In this document: piece by piece, positions 6,425-9,622 of the stretch
Position numbering within the stretch: position 1 is the stretch's first letter
Layout of the letters: every line of letters begins with the position of its first letter
NCBI GenBank assembly: GCA_021806845.1
Contig: JAKAPV010000103.1
Span: 1-9,622 of the forward strand
DNA length: 9,622 nucleotides
Direction: 5' to 3'
DNA from: Bacillota bacterium
Lineage (GTDB): Bacteria > Bacillota > Sulfobacillia > JAJZYS01 > JAJYTV01
Notes under the pieces: generated by a model
Told to the model about the DNA's origin: nothing
What the model saw: the letters and a program-made list of their open reading frames with translations, nothing else
Database searches by the model: none
Position numbers and translations under genes: made by a program

Positions 6425-7137
6425 TCGCGCTGCGCGACTTCACGCCGCGCGGCGGCGGCGGGCCGTATGATCTCGCGCTCGCATCCGGCCAGGTGCTCGG
6501 CCTGCTCTGCGCGGACGGCGGGGAGGCCCGGGCCTTCCTCGAGGCGGCGGCCGGCAGCCGGAGGCACGGCGGCCGCATGGAGATCCTCGGCAAGGGGCGC
6601 AGGGGGCGAGATGTCGCCTATGCGCCGGACGAACCCGAGCAGATTCTGTTCGGGCGCACGGGGTGCGACGCGCTGCGCACGGCGGTCGCCGTCGAGGCGC
6701 TGGGCGCGCTCGGCGGGGGGGATCTGCTAGATCGCGACTTTCTCGCGCTGTCGAGCGGAGAGCGCCGTCGCCTCGCGCTCGCGGCGGTCCTCGGCAGCGG
6801 CCGGCCGCTCCTTCTCTTTGACCGGCCGACGACCGGCCTCGATCCGGAGGGACAGGGGCAGTTCTGGGAGGTCCTGCGCCGAACCGGGGCGTGCGCCATC
6901 GTGGCGGCGCTCGACGAGCGGGAAGCATTGCGCTGCGACCTTCTCCTGGCGTTGCCGGGGCGCGGCGGCGCGCAGGCGCCTGGGGAGTTTCTGCCGGTGC
7001 CCCTGAGCCGCAGCGCAGGCTGGCCGCCCGGCGAGGTGGCGCAGATCGCGTGGGCGCTCATCGGCACCGATGCGGCTGATCTAGAGACGGTGCGCAGGGA
7101 GGTGGAGGCGCGGTGGGCAGCCAGGCACCTGGCGTGA
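6421..7137 (+). CDS. ecfA2: ECF transporter ATPase-like subunit EcfA2, probably catalytically dead
   Basis: Second ABC ATPase-like subunit of the ECF module, 238 residues. It keeps the signature LSSGE (110-114), followed by RRRLALAAVL, and the D-loop TGLDP (138-142). Three catalytic elements are lost. The P-loop reads GLLCADGGEAR (27-37), with alanine where the lysine should be. Walker B reads LLLFDRPT, so the catalytic glutamate is R135 (codon CGG, two changes from GAG). The switch histidine position is L164 (AALDERE). The Q-loop region (VAYAPDEPEQILF) keeps the ECF-like PE-x-x-LF pattern but has aspartate in place of glutamine. The flanking sequence is colinear with the family in one frame, so these look like real substitutions, not sequencing errors. 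The ATGA overlap with ecfA1 implies coupled translation and a heterodimer. It may bind but should not hydrolyse ATP at its own P-loop. Confidence 0.82.
   Translation: MIALRDFTPRGGGGPYDLALASGQVLGLLCADGGEARAFLEAAAGSRRHGGRMEILGKGRRGRDVAYAPDEPEQILFGRTGCDALRTAVAVEALGALGGGDLLDRDFLALSSGERRRLALAAVLGSGRPLLLFDRPTTGLDPEGQGQFWEVLRRTGACAIVAALDEREALRCDLLLALPGRGGAQAPGEFLPVPLSRSAGWPPGEVAQIAWALIGTDAADLETVRREVEARWAARHLA
7096..7108 (+). promoter_or_regulatory. Shine-Dalgarno region that decides the ecfT start
   Basis: AGGGAGGTGGAGG lies inside the end of ecfA2, 4-9 bases before the GTG at 7113. It favours that start over the in-frame GTG at 7134, which would make a GTGA overlap with the ecfA2 stop but has no good Shine-Dalgarno. 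Confidence 0.55.
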
Positions 7138-7781
7138 TCCTGGCTGGCGTGCTCTGGGCGGCGGCGACTTGGTGGGCGGCCGCGCCGGCCGCAGCCCTCT
7201 TGAGCCTCCTGCTCGCGCTCGGCTTCCTCCTCGCGCGCGGCGCGATCCGGACGCTCGGCCTGCGGGCCGCCCTGGCACTTGCCGTCCTCGGCTTCGCGGC
7301 CCACCTCCTTTCGGCCGGCAGCATCGACGCGCGCCTCCTGGCGGGACTTTCGACGGCCCTGCGGCTCGTGGCGATGCTCGCACAAGGGCGGGCCGTCTAC
7401 GCCCTGCTCGGCCCGGGGGGCGTCGCGCAGGGGGTCGGTCGGCTGGCGTCGCCCCTCTCGCCGCTGGGCGTGCGCGCGCAGGATGCCGAACTGATGGTGC
7501 TCGTCGCCCTGCGGCTCCTGCCGGCCATGACCCAGAGCGCGCGCAGCGTGTGGCTGGGGCGGCGCTACCTCGGCGCGCCGCAGGGCATGCGGGAGTGGGG
7601 GACGCTCACCTCGGCCTGGATCGCGACGGCGCTGCGCCAGGCGGCCGCCACCGCCGATGCACTGATCGGCCGCGGCCTCGCGGGGGAGCGCCGTCTCCCG
7701 CCTGCCGATTGGCGCGGACTGCGCCTCCTGTGGCTGCCCGCCGCGACAGTGGCGATCGGATGGGTGGTGGGGGCGCGGTGA
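7113..7781 (+). CDS. ecfT: ECF transporter transmembrane coupling protein EcfT
   Basis: Membrane component that links the ATPase pair to exchangeable substrate-binding S proteins, whose genes usually lie elsewhere in Bacillota (group II ECF); none is seen here. The 222-residue product is somewhat short (family about 250-270). Hydrophobic spans near residues 8-41, 50-67, 80-98, 123-138 and 203-220 suggest about five or six membrane helices. The cytosolic region between about 138 and 190 should carry the coupling helices. The second coupling motif is recognisable as ADALIGRGL (181-189). The first, usually A-R-G/S after the RxxP element, aligns to LRLLPAMTQSARSVWLGRRYLG and appears altered. The gene overlaps ecfA2 by 25 bases with the GTG at 7113, or by 4 with the GTG at 7134. 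Assignment rests on context plus these partial motifs. Confidence 0.82.
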   Translation: MGSQAPGVILAGVLWAAATWWAAAPAAALLSLLLALGFLLARGAIRTLGLRAALALAVLGFAAHLLSAGSIDARLLAGLSTALRLVAMLAQGRAVYALLGPGGVAQGVGRLASPLSPLGVRAQDAELMVLVALRLLPAMTQSARSVWLGRRYLGAPQGMREWGTLTSAWIATALRQAAATADALIGRGLAGERRLPPADWRGLRLLWLPAATVAIGWVVGAR

Positions 7782-8539
7782 GGTTCGTCGTCGCGTATGA
7801 GGGCACGCGCTACAGCGGCTGGCAGCGCCAGACGAACGGCCGCGCGGTGCAGAGCGTGCTCGAAGGGGCCCTGCGGGAACTCGAGGGCCGCGATGTCGCC
7901 GCGCTGGGCGCGTCGCGTACGGACGCCGGGGTGCACGCGCTCGGACAGGTCGCGTGGGCGGAGACCCGCCGACCGCTCAGCCCGGACCGCTACCGCACTG
8001 CGCTCAACGCGCTCTTGCCGGAGGATGTGCGCGTCCGCGCCTGCGACCTGCCGGAGGGCCGCTTTCAGCCGCTCCGCGGCGTCATCGAGAAGACCTACAC
8101 CTTCCGCCTCGACCTCTCGCCGGTTCCCGATCCGCGCATGCGGCGCGTCGCCGTGCATCATCCAGGCCGGCTAGATCTCGACGCCGTGAACGCGGCGCTC
8201 TCGCACCTGCTCGGCCGGCACGATTTCCGGCACTTCGCGTCGTCGGGCGGCGGCGCGCGCACCACGGAGCGCCACCTGCGCGAGGCGCACGCCGAAATGG
8301 TGGCGGACGGCGCCCTCTTGCGCTTCACGGCGGACGGCTTTCTCTACCACATGGTGCGCAACATCGTCGGGGCGGGACTGCGCGTCGGCGAAGGACGCGC
8401 GGGGCAGGATTATCTCGCGCGGATTTTGCGCGAAGGGCCGCCGCCGACGGGAATCAAGCTCGCGCCCGCGCACGGCCTAACGCTCGTCGGAATCGCCTAC
8501 GGACCGCCATCTCCGCTTGACAGCAGGCAGGTTCCATGA
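7778..8539 (+). CDS. truA: tRNA pseudouridine(38-40) synthase TruA
   Basis: TruA converts uridines 38, 39 and 40 in the anticodon arm of many tRNAs to pseudouridine. The 253-residue product has the family's normal length. It begins MRFVVAYEGTRYSGWQRQ and carries the catalytic aspartate D49 in the invariant RTDAGVHALGQV. Other conserved blocks are DFRHFASSG (149-157) and DGFLYHMVRNIVG (186-198), and it ends with LAPAHGLTLVGIAYG. The frame is open upstream to 7169, but that stretch overlaps ecfT and is unlike TruA, so the GTG at 7778 is chosen. It overlaps the ecfT stop (GTGA) and is preceded by a GGTGGTGGGGG run. The gene's 3' end contains the likely promoter of rplM-rpsI. Its place after ecfT is standard in Bacillota. 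Confidence 0.97.
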   Translation: MRFVVAYEGTRYSGWQRQTNGRAVQSVLEGALRELEGRDVAALGASRTDAGVHALGQVAWAETRRPLSPDRYRTALNALLPEDVRVRACDLPEGRFQPLRGVIEKTYTFRLDLSPVPDPRMRRVAVHHPGRLDLDAVNAALSHLLGRHDFRHFASSGGGARTTERHLREAHAEMVADGALLRFTADGFLYHMVRNIVGAGLRVGEGRAGQDYLARILREGPPPTGIKLAPAHGLTLVGIAYGPPSPLDSRQVP

Positions 8540-8546
8540 CTACCAT
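8517..8546 (+). promoter_or_regulatory. Probable sigma-A promoter for rplM-rpsI
   Basis: A perfect -35 box TTGACA (8517-8522) is followed after 18 bases by TACCAT (8541-8546), which matches 4 of 6 positions of TATAAT, including the first two and the last. Transcription would start near 8553, just before a 7-bp hairpin and about 45 bases before the rplM start. The promoter straddles the truA stop codon. In this GC-rich DNA a perfect TTGACA is unlikely to be casual, but the -10 is only moderate and the spacer is one base over optimum. Confidence 0.55.
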
Positions 8547-8556
8547 GACGGTATGC

Positions 8557-8573
8557 GCCATCGTAGCGATGGC
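8557..8573 (+). promoter_or_regulatory. 5'-UTR hairpin upstream of rplM (possible L13 leader)
   Basis: GCCATCG (8557-8563), loop TAG, CGATGGC (8567-8573) form a perfect 7-bp stem beginning a few bases after the predicted transcription start and ending 8 bases before the rplM Shine-Dalgarno. Autoregulatory L13 leaders are known upstream of rplM-rpsI in Bacillota, so an autogenous control site is plausible. I could not match this sequence to that family. There is no U-tract, so it is not an intrinsic terminator. Confidence 0.45.
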
Positions 8574-8580
8574 ACCTTTC

Positions 8581-8588
8581 AGGGAGGA
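8581..8588 (+). promoter_or_regulatory. Shine-Dalgarno that decides the rplM start
   Basis: AGGGAGGA lies 9 bases before the TTG at 8598. It abuts another in-frame TTG at 8589 (no spacing) and is far from the ATG at 8613, so 8598 is the best-placed start. Confidence 0.6.
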
Positions 8589-8597
8589 TTGCTCGCA

Positions 8598-9044
8598 TTG
8601 CAACGCACGATCATGACAAGGCGCGAGGATGTTGTACCGCGCTGGCACGTAGTAGACGCTGAAGGAATGGTGCTGGGCCGTCTCGCGGCCGAAATCGCAT
8701 ACGTCTTGCGCGGCAAGCACCTGCCGACCTACACGCCGCACATCGACAACGGCGACTACGTCATTGTGGTCAACGCCGACAAGGTCCGCGTGACCGGAGC
8801 GAAGTATGAGGACAAGAAGTATTACCGGTATTCCGGCTACCCGGGCGGCCTGCGCGAGACGAGCTTTCGCCAGATGCTCGAGCGGCACCCGGAGCGCATC
8901 ATCGAGATCGCGGTCCGCGGCATGCTGCCGAAGAACCGCCTCGGCCGCCAGCTGTTCCGCAAGCTGAAGGTCTACGCCGGCCCGGAGCACCCGCACGCCG
9001 CACAGCAGCCGCAGGAACTGACGCTGGGAGGCAAGAGCAGCTGA
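8598..9044 (+). CDS. rplM: Ribosomal protein L13 (uL13)
   Basis: L13 is an early-assembling protein of the 50S subunit. From TTG 8598 the product is 148 residues, close to the usual 142-147, and begins MQRTIMTRREDVVPRWHVVD, which matches the common M-R-T-T-x-M start of the family. Conserved segments are DAEGMVLGRLA, ILRGKH-type VLRGKHLPTYTPHIDNGDY, YYRYSGYPGGLRE, the GMLPKNRLGRQLFRKLKVY block and GPEHPHAAQQP near the C-terminus. The frame is open back to 8517 across the promoter and hairpin; the Shine-Dalgarno at 8581-8588 argues against those longer forms. The stop overlaps the rpsI ATG (TGATG), as the pair is normally co-translated. Expression likely comes from the promoter at 8517-8546 plus read-through from truA. 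Confidence 0.96.
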   Translation: MQRTIMTRREDVVPRWHVVDAEGMVLGRLAAEIAYVLRGKHLPTYTPHIDNGDYVIVVNADKVRVTGAKYEDKKYYRYSGYPGGLRETSFRQMLERHPERIIEIAVRGMLPKNRLGRQLFRKLKVYAGPEHPHAAQQPQELTLGGKSS

Positions 9045-9433
9045 TGGCCACACAGATGTACGGAACCGGTCGACGCAAGAACGCGACCGCGCGCGTCCGC
9101 CTCGTGGCAGGCGAGGGGCGCGTTCTGGTGAACGGACGCCCGATGGAGAACTACTTTCCGATCAGCACGCTGCAGACGCTCGTGATGGCGCCGCTGCGCA
9201 CGGTCGGGGCGGAAGGTCGCTACGACGTGATCTGCCGCGTCGAGGGCGGCGGCGTCGCCGGCCAAGCGGGGGCTGTTCGCCACGGCATCGCGCGGGCGCT
9301 GCTGACGATCGACCCCGAGTACCGTATCGCCTTGAAGCGCCTTGGGTTCCTGACGCGCGACCCGCGCATGAAGGAGCGCAAGAAGTACGGCCTCAAGGCG
9401 GCGCGCAAGCGCCCCCAGTTCTCGAAGCGCTAG
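9044..9433 (+). CDS. rpsI: Ribosomal protein S9 (uS9)
   Basis: S9 lies in the head of the 30S subunit; its C-terminal tail reaches the P-site tRNA anticodon loop. The 129-residue product has the normal length. It shows YGTGRRKNATARVRL, the NGRPMENYFP element, GGGVAGQAGAVRHGIARAL, and the characteristic C-terminus ERKKYGLKAARKRPQFSKR with the terminal arginine that contacts tRNA. The ATG at 9044 overlaps the rplM stop and has GGGAGG at 9027-9032; an in-frame ATG at 9056 would trim four residues. The gene is followed within six bases by an intrinsic terminator, so it ends the rplM-rpsI unit. Confidence 0.97.
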   Translation: MATQMYGTGRRKNATARVRLVAGEGRVLVNGRPMENYFPISTLQTLVMAPLRTVGAEGRYDVICRVEGGGVAGQAGAVRHGIARALLTIDPEYRIALKRLGFLTRDPRMKERKKYGLKAARKRPQFSKR

Positions 9434-9438
9434 TCGAG

Positions 9439-9470
9439 AGGCCCCGCTGCGGCGGGGCCTTGCTGCTTTC
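9439..9470 (+). terminator. Rho-independent terminator after rpsI
   Basis: AGGCCCCGC (9439-9447), loop TGCG, GCGGGGCCT (9452-9460) give a perfect 9-bp GC-rich stem, followed by the T-rich but interrupted TTGCTGCTTTC. The stem begins 5 bases after the rpsI stop. The lack of a T-run on the other side shows + strand orientation. It closes the ribosomal protein cluster. Confidence 0.88.
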
Positions 9471-9490
9471 ATCATCCTATCACGCGGAGA

Positions 9491-9524
9491 CCTCGACCTT
9501 GAGGTCGAGGAGGAAGTGTCTTCC
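9491..9524 (+). repeat. Two tandem hairpins between the terminator and tnpB
   Basis: A perfect 8-bp stem CCTCGACC (9491-9498), loop TTGA, GGTCGAGG (9503-9510) is followed one base later by a 5-bp stem GGAAG (9512-9516), loop TGT, CTTCC (9520-9524). Neither is followed by a T-tract, so they are poor terminators. IS200/IS605-family ends carry subterminal hairpins recognised by the transposase, and the position 20-53 bases before the TnpB start fits a left end. This role is inferred; the element boundary cannot be fixed here. Confidence 0.5.
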
Positions 9525-9543
9525 AGTTGTCGAATGGTGGGAT

Positions 9544-9622
9544 ATGGTATCTCGACACGAGCGAGCGTACCGGTTTCGGTGCTACCCGACCGCAGCGCAG
9601 CGGGCGATGCTCGCGCGGACGT
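9544..9622 (+). CDS. tnpB: TnpB-family protein (IS200/IS605 OrfB type), N-terminal fragment cut by window end
   Basis: From the ATG at 9544 the frame runs open to the window edge and gives 26 residues, beginning MVSRHERAYRFRCYPTAAQR and ending MLART. The pattern of a basic start, Y-R-F-R-x-Y-P-T, then x-x-Q and M-L-A-R-T is the typical N-terminus of TnpB/OrfB proteins (K-A-Y-K-F-R-L-Y-P-T in many). These are RNA-guided DNA endonucleases of IS200/IS605 and IS607 elements and the ancestors of Cas12. The RuvC-like catalytic residues and zinc ribbon lie outside the window, so activity cannot be judged. A weak purine stretch (GGTGGGA) precedes the ATG at short spacing. Whether a tnpA accompanies it is unknown; none lies between it and rpsI. 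Confidence 0.8.
   Translation, partial: MVSRHERAYRFRCYPTAAQRAMLART
9544..9622 (+). mobile_element. Probable left part of an IS200/IS605-type insertion sequence, incomplete
   Basis: The TnpB start and the tandem hairpins just upstream (9491-9524) suggest the left portion of an insertion sequence placed directly behind the rpsI terminator. The true left boundary probably falls between about 9461 and 9491 but cannot be set without the right end or an empty site for comparison. Confidence 0.5.

Noticed and set aside
6480..6850. Frameshift or sequencing error as the cause of EcfA2 motif loss
   Set aside because: The hydrophobic pattern around the lost Walker A and B motifs stays colinear in one frame, other frames do not restore the motifs, and E to R at Walker B needs two base changes.
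7169..7777. TruA fused to a 200-residue N-terminal domain
   Set aside because: The extension is an out-of-frame reading of ecfT, rich in R, A, P and G without domain features; TruA proper starts at 7778.
8517..8597. Longer N-terminus for L13 (start at 8517)
   Set aside because: It would contain the promoter, hairpin and Shine-Dalgarno, and the extra 27 residues are not found in L13 proteins.
9491..9510. Second intrinsic terminator after rpsI
   Set aside because: The stem is perfect but followed by AGGAAGTG rather than a T-tract on the + strand, and by TCTCC on the minus strand.

Overview
The window is a GC-rich (about two thirds G+C by eye) stretch of bacterial chromosome, read almost entirely on the + strand. 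It is the downstream end of the S10-spc-alpha ribosomal protein region: secY (5' end outside the window) - adk - map - KOW-domain gene - infA - rpmJ - rpsM - rpsK - rpsD - rpoA - rplQ, followed by an ECF transporter module (ecfA1 - ecfA2 - ecfT), truA, rplM and rpsI. A KOW gene between map and infA, and an ecfA-ecfA-ecfT-truA-rplM-rpsI tail after rplQ, are hallmarks of Bacillota. The Cys4 zinc adenylate kinase and zinc-type S4 and L36 fit. With the high GC and rpsD inside the alpha operon, a high-GC Clostridia-like lineage (Symbiobacterium, Thermaerobacter, Limnochorda or Sulfobacillus type) is the best guess. The genus cannot be fixed from the sequence alone.

Bases 1-5708 encode core functions: the SecY translocon channel, nucleotide and N-terminal methionine processing, translation initiation (IF-1), ribosomal proteins L36, S13, S11, S4 and L17, and the RNA polymerase alpha subunit. 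Genes are separated by 10-20 bases or overlap, and most have a strong purine-rich Shine-Dalgarno sequence. Nine of the 17 starts in the window are GTG or TTG.

Bases 5708-8539 hold four translationally coupled genes (stop/start overlaps TGATG, ATGA, a longer overlap, GTGA): two ABC ATPases, a membrane coupling protein and tRNA pseudouridine synthase. The two ATPases are unusual. The first keeps Walker A, Walker B and the switch histidine but has a broken signature motif. The second keeps the signature and D-loop but has lost the Walker A lysine, the Walker B glutamate and the switch histidine. The losses are complementary, which predicts a heterodimer with one intact and one wholly degenerate ATP site. 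This is the most interesting signal in the window.

Bases 8517-9460 form a separate small unit: a probable sigma-A promoter inside the end of truA, a 5'-UTR hairpin, rplM, rpsI and a good intrinsic terminator. After it come two tandem hairpins and the first 26 codons of a TnpB (IS200/IS605 OrfB-type) gene cut by the window end. No stretch over 300 bases lacks a gene; the longest gap is 9434-9543. I saw no rRNA, tRNA or CRISPR.
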